Assembly (NCBI RefSeq): GCF_014650875.1
Contig: NZ_BMVU01000005.1
Coordinates: 186,001-250,000 of the forward strand
From: Streptomyces minutiscleroticus
Lineage (GTDB): Bacteria > Actinomycetota > Actinomycetes > Streptomycetales > Streptomycetaceae
Reading direction: 5' to 3'
Length of the DNA stretch: 64,000 nt
Made by a program: the position numbers and the translations under genes. This document shows, one piece after another, positions 25,390-34,937 of the stretch (within the stretch, counting starts at the first letter, position 1; every line of letters begins with the position of its first letter). A model generated the notes under the pieces. It saw only the letters and a program-made list of their open reading frames with translations. It did not search any database and was not told the origin of the DNA.

Positions 25390-25514
25390 GGGGTCATCGT
25401 ATCGATTCCCGGCCGGGATCCCGGAAGCTGATCCCACATCGTGGAACGTTCCCTCCGCCATGCGAGACGGCGGCGGGCGGGCGGCGGTCCCGCCGGCCGC
25501 CGCCGGAGCCGGGC

Positions 25515-25937
25515 TCAGTACGCCTCGACGACCTTCACTTCCTCCTCGGTGACCTCGCCGTCCACGATCCGGTACGAGCGGAACTGGAAGGGGCCGGCGT
25601 CGTCGGCGTCCGCGGTGGAGACCAGGACGTAGTGGGCGCCGGGCTCGTTCGCGTAGCTGATGTCGGTGCGGGAGGGGTAGGCCTCGGTGGCCGTGTGCGA
25701 GTGGTAGATGATCACGGGCTCCTCGTCCCGGTCGTCCATCTCGCGGTAGAGCTTGAGCAGGTCGCCCGAGTCGAACTCGTAGAACGTGGGCGAGCGGGCC
25801 GCGTTCAGCATGGGGACGAACCGCTCGGGGCGGCCGGATCCGGCGGGCCCGGCGACGACGCCGCAGGCCTCGTCGGGGTGGTCGGCGCGGGCGTGCGCGA
25901 CGATCTGGTCGTACAGCGCCTGGGTGAGGGTCAGCAT
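25515..25937 (-). CDS. mec: M67 family JAMM metallopeptidase (Mec-like)
   Basis: Zinc peptidase of 140 residues with the JAMM ligand set: an N-terminal Glu in DEACGVV and the motif HSHTATEAYPSRTD (HxH, seven residues, S, two residues, D). In M. tuberculosis the homologue Mec releases cysteine from the CysO-Cys adduct; with CysO ending in Gly-Gly-Met-Ala here it may also expose the diglycine. It lies 125 bases before the leader peptide in the same direction, forming a mec-leader-cysO-cysM locus. Cytoplasmic. Confidence 0.92.
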   Translation of the reverse strand: MLTLTQALYDQIVAHARADHPDEACGVVAGPAGSGRPERFVPMLNAARSPTFYEFDSGDLLKLYREMDDRDEEPVIIYHSHTATEAYPSRTDISYANEPGAHYVLVSTADADDAGPFQFRSYRIVDGEVTEEEVKVVEAY

Positions 25938-26013
25938 GTCGGCCAGGATAGACAGAAGGGCCGCCCCGTACCGAGGGGTGGTACGGAGCGGCCCGCATGC
26001 TGGGCGGGACCGG

Positions 26014-27465
26014 TCAGCCGGTCTTCTCCAGGACGCTCTGGTCGCGCTGGGTGACCTGCGGGTTCCGGCTCTTGAGCACGGCCCAGCCGATGCCGAGGAC
26101 GACGGCCCAGCCGGCCATCACGTACAGGCAGATCCGCGCCTCGGAGTCGTAGGCGATGAGGCCGGTGACGAAGAGCAGGAACACGACGGCGATCCAGCTG
26201 CACACCGAGCCGCCCGGCGCCGGGAACGACGAGGCGGGCAGGCGCCCGGCGACGACGGCCCGGCGGTACAGGATGTGGCTGATCAGGATCATCAGCCAGG
26301 TCCAGATGCCGGCCGCGGTGGCGACGGAGGTGACGTAGCCGAAGGCCTTCTCCGGGACGACGTAGTTCAGGACCACGCCGATGCCCATGAAGAGCACCGA
26401 GACGGTGATGCCGAAGGCGGGCGTCTTGGAGGCGGAGAGCCTGTTGAAGACCTTGGGGGCCTCGCCGTTGTCCGCGAGGCTGCGCAGCATGCGGCCCGTG
26501 GAGTACATGCCCGAGTTGCAGGAGGACAGGGCCGCGGTGAGGACGACGAAGTTGACGATGCCGGCGCCGGCCGGGATGCCGATCTGCGCGAAGGCCTCGA
26601 CGAAGGGGCTCACGCCCGCGCTGAAGCTCGTCCACTTCACCACGCACAGGATGACGGTGAGGGCGCCGACGTAGAACAGGGCGATGCGCCAGGGCAGGGT
26701 GTTGATCGCCTTGGGCAGGGTCTTCTCGGGGTTCTCCGACTCACCGGCCGTGACGCCGACCAGTTCGACGGCGAGGTAGGCGAACATCACGCCCTGCAGG
26801 GTCATGAGCGAGGAGCCGATGCCCTTGGGGAAGAAGCCGTCGAAGGCCCACAGGTTGGAGACGGCGGCGGTGTCGCCGGCGGAGCTGAAGCCGAAGGTGA
26901 GGACGCCCAGACCGATCACGATCATGCCGATGATGGCGGTGACCTTGACCATCGAGAACCAGAACTCGATCTCGCCGAAGAGCTTCACCGAGATCAGGTT
27001 GGCCACGAACAGGACGACCAGGAAGACGAGTGCCGTCACCCACTGCGGAATCGCCGGGAACCAGTAGTTGACGTAGATCGCGGCGGCGGTCAGCTCCGCC
27101 ATGCCGGTGACCACCCACAGCAGCCAGTACGTCCAGCCGGTCAGATACCCGAAGAACGGGCCGAGGAATTCGCGGGAGTACTCGGCGAACGAGCCCGACA
27201 CCGGGCGGTAGAGCAGGAGCTCCCCGAGCGCCCGCATGATGAAGAAGATGATCACGCCCGCGAGGGCGTACATCACGATCAGGCTGGGTCCCGCCTTGGC
27301 GATGTTCGCCCCGGCCCCCAGGAAGAGGCCGACGCCGATGGCGCCGCCGATGGCGATCATCTGGACCTGACGGCTGTTGAGCCCGCGCTCGTATCCCTCT
27401 TCGGGGGCGTCGCCGCTCACGGCCTCACTGCCGTCGTACTTCTTTCCGACCTGCGATGAGGTCAT
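26014..27465 (-). CDS. Amino-acid permease, APC family (GabP/AnsP type)
   Basis: Twelve-helix transporter of 483 residues. It starts with RGLNSRQVQMIAIGGAIGVGLFLGAGANI, the helix 1 consensus of the amino-acid transporter (AAT) subgroup, and keeps the GELLLYRPVSGSFAEYSREFLGP motif after helix 3 and the GESENPEKTLPKAI loop. Closest by pattern to asparagine, GABA, D-serine/alanine and similar permeases. The ATG at 27465 is preferred because an AAAGG site lies 10 bases upstream; an ATG 7 codons earlier also exists. Specificity cannot be settled from the sequence. Confidence 0.9.
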   Translation of the reverse strand: MTSSQVGKKYDGSEAVSGDAPEEGYERGLNSRQVQMIAIGGAIGVGLFLGAGANIAKAGPSLIVMYALAGVIIFFIMRALGELLLYRPVSGSFAEYSREFLGPFFGYLTGWTYWLLWVVTGMAELTAAAIYVNYWFPAIPQWVTALVFLVVLFVANLISVKLFGEIEFWFSMVKVTAIIGMIVIGLGVLTFGFSSAGDTAAVSNLWAFDGFFPKGIGSSLMTLQGVMFAYLAVELVGVTAGESENPEKTLPKAINTLPWRIALFYVGALTVILCVVKWTSFSAGVSPFVEAFAQIGIPAGAGIVNFVVLTAALSSCNSGMYSTGRMLRSLADNGEAPKVFNRLSASKTPAFGITVSVLFMGIGVVLNYVVPEKAFGYVTSVATAAGIWTWLMILISHILYRRAVVAGRLPASSFPAPGGSVCSWIAVVFLLFVTGLIAYDSEARICLYVMAGWAVVLGIGWAVLKSRNPQVTQRDQSVLEKTG

Positions 27466-28030
27466 TCTTGGTGCGCCTTTCTCCATGTCGATCCGAGCCG
27501 TGCGGCGGCTTCGGATCGGGTCCCGATCCCCCCGGATGATGGAGCTGTCTGCCGTGCCGGCGGTCAGCCGGCTGGGTGGCGCACCCGGCGGGGCATGGGT
27601 GGTGTCCCGTCGGGCGATCGTGAAGATCTATCACGGCTCGCGAGATGATCGACGGCAGCGCGTGTGGCGCACTCCACAGAGAAAAGCGGACGAAAAGCGC
27701 TTGCAGGTGCGAACGGCCACATCGTGGTGACTGGATCGTTATGCGGATTTGAGTACCCGCTGAGCGAACAGAAGGGGACGAGCCGCCGAACGGCCCGCGA
27801 CCGTCGGCCGCCGAACGGCCCGGAACGGCGGACCGCCGGACGAGCCGCGGCGGCGGACCACCGGGCGGGACGTCGGGTGACCCGGCGTGACAGGCCGCCG
27901 GATGACCCAGGGCGGCAGGGCGCCGCCGGCGGCTCGGGACGGCAGGCCGCGCCGGACGCCTCGGCGGGCCGCCCGGCGGCCCGGGGCGGCATCGCGGACG
28001 GCCCGGGGCGGGCGGGTCGCCGCCGGGGGC
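27466..28030. other. Gap of 565 bases upstream of the permease
   Basis: From 27600 to 27770 the sequence is less GC-rich than its surroundings and probably holds the permease promoter (minus strand); no clear -35/-10 pair stands out. From 27780 to 28030 it turns into C/G-rich low-complexity sequence with repeated CCGCCGAACGGCCCG-like words. No gene supported. Confidence 0.5.
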
Positions 28031-28636
28031 TCAGGGCAGCAGCGTCTCGACCAGCGTCTCCTGCAGGCCGCCCAGCCACAGGTAGGCCATCACCATCGGC
28101 TTGCGCGGGTCCTCGTCCGGCAGCCGGTACATCAGGTCGGTGTCCTCCTCGTCGACGATGTCGAGCCGGGAGGCGAGGGCGAGCCGCAGGTCGTTGAGGG
28201 CGCCCAGCCACTGCCGGGACTCCTCGGCGGAGAGCTTCAGCACCGCGCCGCCGTCGCCCGCGAGGGTCAGCGCGTCCAGCGAGCGGACCACCGCGAGGGC
28301 GTTCTCCCGCTTGCCGGCGCGCAGGTCGTTCTCGGTGAAGCGGCGGAACTCCGAGGAGGCCGCGCGCTGCTCCTCGGCCTCCCCGGGCGACTCCGCCTCC
28401 CCGCCGGGACCGCCGTACGCGTCGGGGAACAGCCGTCGCAGGACCGGGTCCTTGGGCGGCTCGGTCGGTCCCTGCGCGAACAGCTCGGCGAGCGGGTCGT
28501 CGGGGGCGTCCTCGGCGGGCCCGGGGCCGATCAGCTCCAGGAGCTGCACCGCGAGGGAGCGGATGATGGAGATCTCGACCTCGTCGAGTGCGACGGCCGC
28601 GCCGCCGCCCGAGATCCGTTCGAATTGTCCAGGCAT
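28031..28636 (-). CDS. DUF2017 family protein next to clpS
   Basis: Protein of 201 residues matching DUF2017, an actinobacterial family of unknown function encoded beside clpS. It begins with FERISGGGAAVALDEVEISIIRSLAVQLLEL and contains the conserved RRLFPDAY block, a helical middle (LRLALASRLDIVDE) and a C-terminal YLWLGGLQETLVETLLP. The middle acidic linker around residues 85-105 looks disordered. It starts 53 bases after the clpS stop, likely co-transcribed. A role linked to the ClpS/Clp proteolysis adaptor is a guess from position only. Confidence 0.88.
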   Translation of the reverse strand: MPGQFERISGGGAAVALDEVEISIIRSLAVQLLELIGPGPAEDAPDDPLAELFAQGPTEPPKDPVLRRLFPDAYGGPGGEAESPGEAEEQRAASSEFRRFTENDLRAGKRENALAVVRSLDALTLAGDGGAVLKLSAEESRQWLGALNDLRLALASRLDIVDEEDTDLMYRLPDEDPRKPMVMAYLWLGGLQETLVETLLP

Positions 28637-28688
28637 GAAGTGAGTTCGCTGCTTCCGGTTCTTCCGGTCCTGGCGGCCGCGGACGGCG

Positions 28689-29006
28689 CTACTTGCGGTC
28701 CTGCTGGAGGGTGGCCCACAGCCCGTAGCCGTGCATGGCCTGCACGTCGCGCTCCATCTCCTCGCGGGTGCCGCTGGAGACCACCGCCCGCCCCTTGTTG
28801 TGCACGTCGAGCATGAGCTTGGTGGCCTTGTCCTTGGGGTAGCCGAAGTACGTCTGGAAGACGTACGTCACATAGCTCATGAGGTTGACCGGGTCGTTGT
28901 GGACGATGGTGACCCAGGGGAGGTCCGGCTCCGGTACGGCGGAGACCTCCTCCACCGACTCGGTCTGCTCGATCTCTAGGGGTGCGGGAGCCGTCACAGT
29001 GCCCAT
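28689..29006 (-). CDS. clpS: ATP-dependent Clp protease adaptor ClpS
   Basis: N-end-rule adaptor of 105 residues that delivers substrates with bulky N-terminal residues to ClpC/ClpA-ClpP. Conserved core: [21 protein letters not shown] (with the NDP loop), the helical [23 protein letters not shown] including the substrate-pocket region, then [21 protein letters not shown]. The first 25 residues are acidic and flexible. ATG at 29004-29006 chosen by family length. Divergent from pncB with 79 bases between. Confidence 0.94.
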   Translation of the reverse strand: MGTVTAPAPLEIEQTESVEEVSAVPEPDLPWVTIVHNDPVNLMSYVTYVFQTYFGYPKDKATKLMLDVHNKGRAVVSSGTREEMERDVQAMHGYGLWATLQQDRK

Positions 29007-29085
29007 GCTGCCACTTGGGGTGGGGTCGCGCACAAACGGAGCCCAGAAATCGTCAAAGTGACGAGATTGGCGTAGCATCCCCGCC

Positions 29086-30414
29086 ATGAACACTGCGGAC
29101 CTGGGGCTGCCGGTGGACGTGCCGTCGACAGCGCTCTTCACGGACCACTACGAGCTCACGATGCTGCAGGCCGCGCTGGCGGGGGGCACCGCCGACCGCC
29201 GCTCGGTCTTCGAGGTCTTCACCCGGCGCCTGCCGGAGGGCCGCCGCTACGGCGTGGTGGCCGGCACCGGCCGGGTGCTGGACGCCGTCGAGAACTTCCG
29301 CTTCGACGCGGACGTCCTCGGCTTCCTGCGCGAGCAGCGGGTGGTGGACGACCGGACCCTGGAGTGGCTGTCCGGCTACCGCTTCTCCGGCGACGTCTGG
29401 GGCTACCCGGAGGGCGAGGTGTACTTCCCCGGCTCGCCCGTGCTGCGGGTCGAGGGCAGCTTCGCGGAGTGCGTGCTGCTGGAGACGGTGATCCTCTCCA
29501 TCCTCAACCACGACTCCGCCATCGCGGCCGCGGCCTCCCGGATGTCCTCGGCCGCCGGGGACCGGCCGCTGATCGAGATGGGCGCCCGGCGCACCCACGA
29601 GCTGGCCGCCGTGGCCGCCTCCCGGGCCGCCTACGTGGGCGGCTTCGCCAGCACCTCCGACCTGGCCGCGGGCTTCCGCTACGGCATCCCGACGGTGGGC
29701 ACCAGCGCGCACGCCTTCACGCTGCTGCACGACAGCGAGCGGGACGCCTTCCGGGCGCAGGTGAAGTCCCTGGGCGGGGGCACGACGCTGCTGGTCGACA
29801 CCTACGACGTGGCCGAGGCCGTCCGCACGGCCGTGGAGGTCGCCGGGCCCGAGCTGGGCGCCGTGCGCATCGACTCGGGCGACCTGCTGCTCGTCGCCCA
29901 CCGGGTGCGCCAGCAGCTCGACGAGCTGGGCGCCACCCGGACGAAGATCGTCGTCACCTCGGACCTGGACGAGTACGCGATCGCCTCGCTGGCCGCGGCG
30001 CCCGTCGACGCGTACGGCGTGGGCACCCAGCTGGTGACGGGTTCCGGCCATCCGACCAGCTCCATGGTCTACAAGCTGGTGGCCCGGGCCGACTCCGCGG
30101 ACCCGAAGGCCCCGCTGACGCCGGTGGCCAAGAGGTCGTCGAGCGGCAAGACCTCCGTGGGCGGCCGCAAGTGGGCCGCCCGGCGCGTCGACGAGCACGG
30201 GACCGCCCAGGCCGAGGTGGTCGGCACGGGCCCCGTCCCGCAGGAGCTCGCCGACCGGCAGCTGCTGGTGAAGCTCGTCGAGGACGGCCGGGTGCTGTCC
30301 CGCGAGCCCCTCGACGTGGTCCGCGACCGGCACGCCACGGCCCGCGCGAACCTCCCCCTGTCCGCGACCCAGCTCTCCCGCGGGGAGCCCGTGCTCCCGA
30401 CGGAGTACGTCTGA
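29086..30414 (+). CDS. pncB: Nicotinate phosphoribosyltransferase
   Basis: Enzyme of the Preiss-Handler NAD salvage route (442 residues): nicotinate plus PRPP plus ATP to nicotinate mononucleotide. It starts with the family-typical [18 protein letters not shown], contains the [10 protein letters not shown] block with the catalytic His region, [31 protein letters not shown], and [11 protein letters not shown] for PRPP phosphate binding. C-terminal extension is short. It lies upstream of the nicotinamidase gene on the same strand (238-base gap), giving a two-step nicotinamide-to-NaMN route. Confidence 0.95.
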   Translation: MNTADLGLPVDVPSTALFTDHYELTMLQAALAGGTADRRSVFEVFTRRLPEGRRYGVVAGTGRVLDAVENFRFDADVLGFLREQRVVDDRTLEWLSGYRFSGDVWGYPEGEVYFPGSPVLRVEGSFAECVLLETVILSILNHDSAIAAAASRMSSAAGDRPLIEMGARRTHELAAVAASRAAYVGGFASTSDLAAGFRYGIPTVGTSAHAFTLLHDSERDAFRAQVKSLGGGTTLLVDTYDVAEAVRTAVEVAGPELGAVRIDSGDLLLVAHRVRQQLDELGATRTKIVVTSDLDEYAIASLAAAPVDAYGVGTQLVTGSGHPTSSMVYKLVARADSADPKAPLTPVAKRSSSGKTSVGGRKWAARRVDEHGTAQAEVVGTGPVPQELADRQLLVKLVEDGRVLSREPLDVVRDRHATARANLPLSATQLSRGEPVLPTEYV

Positions 30415-30652
30415 CCCGGCGGGCGGCCGGAGCGTCACGGAGCCGGCGCGGCTCCGTGACTCCGGGCACACACGGGCCCCTCCAGCCCCTCGACGGGCAT
30501 GAACGGGCGGCGAGCGGGAATGCACGCAGGGTCCGCCGTGACCCACGGCAGCGCGTTCGAGCCCTCCCGCCCCCGGCTCGCAGTCCCTAGGCTCGGCACC
30601 GACGGCCGGGCCCGCACCCACCCGCCGACCCCACAGCCGAAGGACACCGACC

Positions 30653-31237
30653 ATGCGCCGCGCACTGATCGTCGTAGACGTGCAGAACGACTTCTGCGAA
30701 GGGGGCAGCCTCGCGGTGGCCGGGGGCGCCGACGTGGCCGCCGCGATCACCGAGCTGATCGCCCAGGCCCCCGCCGGCTACCGCCACGTGGTCGCCACCC
30801 GCGACCACCACATCGCCCCGGGCAACCACTTCGCCGACCACCCCGACTACGTCCACTCCTGGCCCGCGCACTGCGTGGCGGGCACCGAGGGCGTGGGCTT
30901 CCACCCGAACTTCGCTCCGGCGGTCGCCTCCGGCGCGATCGACGCCGTCTTCGACAAGGGCGCGTACGCGGCCGCCTACAGCGGCTTCGAGGGCGTCGAC
31001 GAGAACGGCACGCCGCTGGCCGACTGGCTGCGCACGCGCGAGATCGACGAGGTCGACGTGGTGGGCATCGCCACCGACCACTGCGTGCGCGCCACCGCCC
31101 TGGACGCGGCCCGCGAGGGCTTCCGTACGCAGGTGCTGCTCGACCTCACCGCCGGGGTGGCCGAGGAGACCACCGAGCGGGCCCTGGAGGAGCTGCGCGC
31201 GGCGGGCGTGGAGCTGACCGGCAAGCCGGTCGTCTGA
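30653..31237 (+). CDS. pncA: Nicotinamidase/isochorismatase-family hydrolase (PncA)
   Basis: Cysteine hydrolase of 194 residues converting nicotinamide to nicotinate. The triad is visible: Asp9 in IVVDVQNDF, Lys in VFDKGAYAAAYSGFEG, and Cys in GIATDHCVRAT. The metal site is in TRDHHIAPGNHF (Asp, His, His). The length and motifs fit PncA and not siderophore isochorismatases. Its product feeds pncB just upstream. An AAGGACACC site precedes the ATG. Confidence 0.94.
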   Translation: MRRALIVVDVQNDFCEGGSLAVAGGADVAAAITELIAQAPAGYRHVVATRDHHIAPGNHFADHPDYVHSWPAHCVAGTEGVGFHPNFAPAVASGAIDAVFDKGAYAAAYSGFEGVDENGTPLADWLRTREIDEVDVVGIATDHCVRATALDAAREGFRTQVLLDLTAGVAEETTERALEELRAAGVELTGKPVV

Positions 31238-31274
31238 CCCCTCGGCCGGCCTCCCCGCTCCCTGCGGCGGCCGG

Positions 31275-31616
31275 CTAGACGCCCTGCGGTGCCGGCGGTG
31301 TCGCCGGGCGGGCGAACAGGGCCCGGATCGGGCGCCACAGCTCGGTGACCGCGGCGTCGGCGGCGGGCGGGGTGCGCCATATCAGGCCGTCCGGGTGGTG
31401 CAGCACCGCCGTGATCTCGTCCGGCGTGGGCGGCTCGGTGTTGCCGCGCAGGTAGACGGCGCGCAGGCCGAGGTTGCGCAGCCGGGTCAGCGCGCGGGCG
31501 CGGTTCCCGGCGTGCACGAGGACGCGCACGGGGTCGCCCCCGGGGAGCGGGCTGGGCAGGTTCAGTGCCACCACGACCGTCCCGTTCGGCAGTCTGCTGA
31601 AGCCTCCTGCGGCCAT
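31275..31616 (-). CDS. Conserved hypothetical protein
   Basis: Protein of 113 residues not assigned to a known family. It has a basic, mixed alpha/beta look (GTVVVALNLPSPLPGGDPVRVLVHAGNRARALTRLRNLGLRAVYLRGN), with an acidic PTPDEITAVL segment and a Pro-rich C-terminus. No signal peptide or membrane helix. It is convergent with pncA and stands alone. A good start is supported by the single ATG; a coding bias typical of Streptomyces supports that it is real. Confidence 0.7.
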   Translation of the reverse strand: MAAGGFSRLPNGTVVVALNLPSPLPGGDPVRVLVHAGNRARALTRLRNLGLRAVYLRGNTEPPTPDEITAVLHHPDGLIWRTPPAADAAVTELWRPIRALFARPATPPAPQGV

Positions 31617-31676
31617 GCGGTCATCCCCTCGTGCGCTGCGGTGTCAATAAGCGGGTCACAGCACGCACCTAAACAC

Positions 31677-31713
31677 GATCGGCCGCGCCCCGCCAAGGGG
31701 GTCGCGGCCGATC
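31677..31713 (-). terminator. Terminator of the M6 metalloprotease gene
   Basis: Perfect 11-base-pair stem (31677-31687 with 31703-31713) located 27 bases beyond the protease stop. Confidence 0.85.
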
Positions 31714-31739
31714 ATGCTCTGACCAGGGAAAACGTAAAA

Positions 31740-34076
31740 CTACTTGGTCGACGGACCCACCTGGACGGTGACCGTCGAGCCGTCGCGCGGCTCCTTGACG
31801 ATCTTGATCCGGGTGTTGGTGTCAGTGACCTTCACACTGCCGGTCGGGTTCGCCCCGTCGTAGTACGAGCCCTTGCGGTCGTCGAAGACCGAGACGCCCT
31901 TCTGCGACTTGACCTTCAGCGCCTTGCCGGCGTTGTGCAGCGTGAACGCGTCGGTCCGGTAGGTGCTGAACGTCGAGTCGAAGGTCTGGATCTTGTTCCG
32001 CATCAGCGTGCCGTCCGACCACTTCATGGCCTTCGGGTGCGCGTCCACCGGCAGGATCAGGCCCTGGCCCGGGTGGTCGGCGGTGTTGTTGTCCGCCTGG
32101 GAGGTGTCCCACAGCGAGATCAGCAGACCGTTCTGGTACGGGTAGTGCTCCACCCAGTCCGGGCGGGTCGTCGAGAAGCCGAAGTTGTACGGGCCGACCT
32201 GGAGGGTCTTGTCGTACGACACGTACTGGCGGTTCTCGGCGATGTAGAACTGCGGGTAGTCCTTCGTGAACGAGGCGCCGACCCGGGAGAAGCCGTCGGC
32301 GGTCCAGGCGGCGTCCGCGGTCTCGGCGTCGTCACCGAAGAGCGTCGCGCCGTCGGCCGTCACGGAGATCTCGTCGGCCGTGAAGCCCTTCTGGGCCACG
32401 CCGCCGTCCGTCTGGTAGCGGAAGCGCAGGTCTATCTTCTTGCCCGCGTAGGCGTCGAGGGAGAAGGCGAGCTTCTTGTACGCGTCGACGCTGCCGGTCA
32501 GCGCGGGCTTGTCGGCGCCGTCGCGCGGGATCGCCGCACCGTCGGCCGTGCCGTCCAGGGCGGTCCAGTTGGCGCCGCCGTCGGTGGACACCTCGGTGTA
32601 GAGGTAGTCGTAGCCCTCCTCGATGTCCCACCAGCCGTCGAGCGACAGCGAGGCGGAGGACTTGCCGGTGAGGTCCACGGACCGGGTCAGCGTGTTCTTC
32701 AGGTCGTCACCGCTGCCGCTCCACCACTGGGTGGCGCCCTGGGCGGGCGTCACGACCTCGGTGGTGACCTCCTTGTCGGGCAGCTCGACGACCAGCGCCT
32801 GCTTGTTCTTGGTGTTGTACTCGGCCACGCCCAGCGTGTGGGTGGACTTCTTGCCGGCCTGGGCCACGTCGTAGTTCAGCCAGCCGAGCTGCAGCTTGTC
32901 CCAGGCGTTCATGTCGCCGGGCAGGTCGCCGATGGCTTCCTTGCCGGTGCCGAGCCAGGAGCCGGACGACATCAGGGTCCAGAAGCCGGTGCCGTTCTCG
33001 CCGCCGTTGGTGTCGTACTCGTCCGGCAGGCCGAGGTCGTGGCCGTACTCGTGGGCGAAGACGCCGAGTCCGCCGTTCTCCGGCTGGATGGTGTAGTCGC
33101 CGACCCAGATGCCGCTGTCGCCGATCTGCGTGCCGCCGAGCTTGTTGCCGGCCGGGCCGGTGGAGCCGGCGTCGGTGCCGAACGCGTACCAGCGGTGCGC
33201 CCAGATCGCGTCCTCGCCCTGCGCGCCGCCGCCCGCGGACTCGTCCTCGCCGGCGTGCACGATCTGGAAGTGGTCGATGTAGCCGTCGGGCTCGTTGAAG
33301 TCGCCGTCGCCGTCGAAGTCGTAGCGGTCCCACTGGTCGTACTGGGCCAGGTCCGCCTTGATGTCGGCGTCCGACTTGCCGGCCGCCTCCTGGTCGGCGA
33401 CCCACGCGGTCACGCCGTCGGCGACGGCGTTCCAGGCGCAGGTGTCGGGCACGCACTTGTTGGAGCCGTAGCGGGCCTCGTTGTAGGGCACCTTGACCCA
33501 GTCGGAGACCTCGCCCTCGACCGAGTAGCGGCCCGAGGACTGCTTCTCGTAGTACTTCTTCAGCGACTCGGTGTCCTTGCCGGCGCCGAAGTACAGGTCC
33601 TCGTAGTGCTTCTGGTCGTAGTCGGCCTTCCAGTCCGTGCTGTTGTCCGTGGCACGGTCCGGCGCGGCTATCTGGTTGTGCAGCGGGCCGGGAGTGCCGC
33701 CGTACCTGCTGTCGACCTTGTCGCCGAACTCGACCAGGATCGTGAAGATCTTGTCGGTCTTCTCCCGGCCCAGCTCGACGTACTTGTTCTTGCCCTTGAG
33801 CTTGACGACCTTCGAGCCCTTGCGGTCGGTCGCCTTGGCCTCGCCGGATATGACCTGGTTCAGGGCCTCCTGGCGCTGGGCCTCCTGGGTCTTGCTCAGC
33901 GGGCCGTCGAAGTCGTGCTCCTTGGCCTTCTCCGGCTGCGGGTCGCGCCGGTCCACCTGAGCGGGCGCCGAGCCGTCGGCCGCCTGCGCCACCGCGAAGG
34001 TGGAGAAGCCGGCGGTGGCCGCGGCGAGCGCGACTCCCACTGCGGCCGTTCTGAACGTCCAGGGTCTGCTGGTCAC
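31740..34076 (-). CDS. Secreted M6 family (immune inhibitor A-like) metalloprotease
   Basis: Extracellular zinc protease of 778 residues. A signal peptide (VGVALAAATAGFSTFAVAQA) is followed by an acidic propeptide to about residue 95. The catalytic domain carries HEYGHDLGLPDEYD, the HExxH of M6 peptidases, and later TLMSSGSWLG with the Met-turn. Cys pair around CVPDTCAW suggests a disulfide. C-terminal halves look like beta-sandwich domains (EISVTADGATLFGDDAETADAAW, then GPYNFGFSTTRPDW). GTG start. The family degrades host or matrix proteins; here probably nutrient scavenging. The promoter region is unusually AT-rich for this genome. Confidence 0.92.
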   Translation of the reverse strand: MTSRPWTFRTAAVGVALAAATAGFSTFAVAQAADGSAPAQVDRRDPQPEKAKEHDFDGPLSKTQEAQRQEALNQVISGEAKATDRKGSKVVKLKGKNKYVELGREKTDKIFTILVEFGDKVDSRYGGTPGPLHNQIAAPDRATDNSTDWKADYDQKHYEDLYFGAGKDTESLKKYYEKQSSGRYSVEGEVSDWVKVPYNEARYGSNKCVPDTCAWNAVADGVTAWVADQEAAGKSDADIKADLAQYDQWDRYDFDGDGDFNEPDGYIDHFQIVHAGEDESAGGGAQGEDAIWAHRWYAFGTDAGSTGPAGNKLGGTQIGDSGIWVGDYTIQPENGGLGVFAHEYGHDLGLPDEYDTNGGENGTGFWTLMSSGSWLGTGKEAIGDLPGDMNAWDKLQLGWLNYDVAQAGKKSTHTLGVAEYNTKNKQALVVELPDKEVTTEVVTPAQGATQWWSGSGDDLKNTLTRSVDLTGKSSASLSLDGWWDIEEGYDYLYTEVSTDGGANWTALDGTADGAAIPRDGADKPALTGSVDAYKKLAFSLDAYAGKKIDLRFRYQTDGGVAQKGFTADEISVTADGATLFGDDAETADAAWTADGFSRVGASFTKDYPQFYIAENRQYVSYDKTLQVGPYNFGFSTTRPDWVEHYPYQNGLLISLWDTSQADNNTADHPGQGLILPVDAHPKAMKWSDGTLMRNKIQTFDSTFSTYRTDAFTLHNAGKALKVKSQKGVSVFDDRKGSYYDGANPTGSVKVTDTNTRIKIVKEPRDGSTVTVQVGPSTK

Positions 34077-34547
34077 TTGATGTCCTCCCCCGCGCCCGGT
34101 CGCGCGGATGGAGGGGCCTCTTGGGGTGGGTCCGCGCGCGGTATACGCGTGTCAAGTGACGACATTCGATCGAATTTACGAGAGAAAAGACAGACTTGAC
34201 TTGTGCAGGCCAAGTGCACTATACGCAGGGTCAACTGTCCGTCATCCGGACGTTCACGCGTCCGCACCGGCCCGCCCCGTGACCTCCCGCGCCCTCGCAC
34301 CGGGCGCGTTCGAACGCCCATGTGGCGGATGCGCATGAATCCGTGCGCCCCCCGTGCACCGGCACCGCTGGTAAGGCGCCGCTTACTCGTTGTTCCCCTC
34401 GGGCATGCAGGCGAATAGAGTCGATTGGCGGAGTACCGGTACACACCGGCGACGCCAAGCCGACAGCGTTGTCGTGCACCGATTTCTGTCCGCGCACTCC
34501 CCCATCGAGAGGCACGGGGGGAGTTCCACCCCTGAGGACGGATTGCC
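34077..34547. promoter_or_regulatory. Divergent promoter region, AT-rich
   Basis: A 471-base gap between the protease and a small membrane protein gene. The stretch 34150-34230 is the least GC-rich part of the first 50 kb. On the plus strand TTGACT (34196-34201) and TATACG (34220-34225) are 18 bases apart, a plausible vegetative promoter for the small gene. On the minus strand a TTGACA lies within 100 bases of the protease start without an obvious -10. A hairpin (ACTCCCCC 34496-34503 with GGGGGAGT 34517-34524) lies in the leader of the small gene. Confidence 0.6.
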
Positions 34548-34799
34548 ATGCCTCGTCCGACCGTCATCCAGCTCGTCTACGGTTCCTGCACCGTGGTCCT
34601 CTCGACGCTGGCCATGCTGCTGCTCTCCGGGACGACCTCGGTCCCCGCCATCGCGGTGATAGCGGTCTCGGCGCTCATCCTGGGACTGCTGGTCGCCTGG
34701 ACGGTGCCCCTGCCGAAGCCGGAGGCGGAGAAGGCCGCGCCCGCCGAGCGCGAGCGCGTGCCGGTCCCCGCGTCCGCCAGGGAACCCGCGAACCCCTGA
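34548..34799 (+). CDS. Small two-helix membrane protein
   Basis: Protein of 83 residues with two adjacent hydrophobic segments (VIQLVYGSCTVVLSTLAMLL and AIAVIAVSALILGLLVAWTV) and a charged Pro/Glu/Ala-rich cytoplasmic tail. Widely seen in Streptomyces as a small membrane protein without assigned function. ATG at 34548 with a GAGGAC site. Its leader contains a hairpin. Confidence 0.78.
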   Translation: MPRPTVIQLVYGSCTVVLSTLAMLLLSGTTSVPAIAVIAVSALILGLLVAWTVPLPKPEAEKAAPAERERVPVPASAREPANP

Positions 34800-34819
34800 C
34801 CCCTCGTACGGGCGACATC

Positions 34820-34859
34820 CGGAACGGCGGACCCGTACGCACCGGAGCCCGCCGTTCCG
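34820..34859. terminator. Hairpin between convergent genes
   Basis: Perfect 11-base-pair stem (34820-34830 with 34849-34859) with an 18-base loop, lying between the convergent small membrane protein and RDD genes. Confidence 0.6.
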
Positions 34860-34937
34860 TACGATCCCCGCGGCGGCTCCCGCGCCGCGTCCCGCCCGCC
34901 CGGCCCGGACATCCCGGACGCTTCGCCCGCCGGGTCG

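Noticed and set aside
31395..34199. A 934-codon plus-strand frame opposite the M6 protease
   Set aside because: Composition is Val/Arg/Leu/Gly-only and it mirrors the minus-strand protease, which has a signal peptide and HExxH motif. It is a shadow of GC-rich codon bias.
34370..34547. c-di-AMP (ydaO) or other riboswitch before the small membrane protein
   Set aside because: Only a simple hairpin is visible and conserved riboswitch blocks could not be matched.
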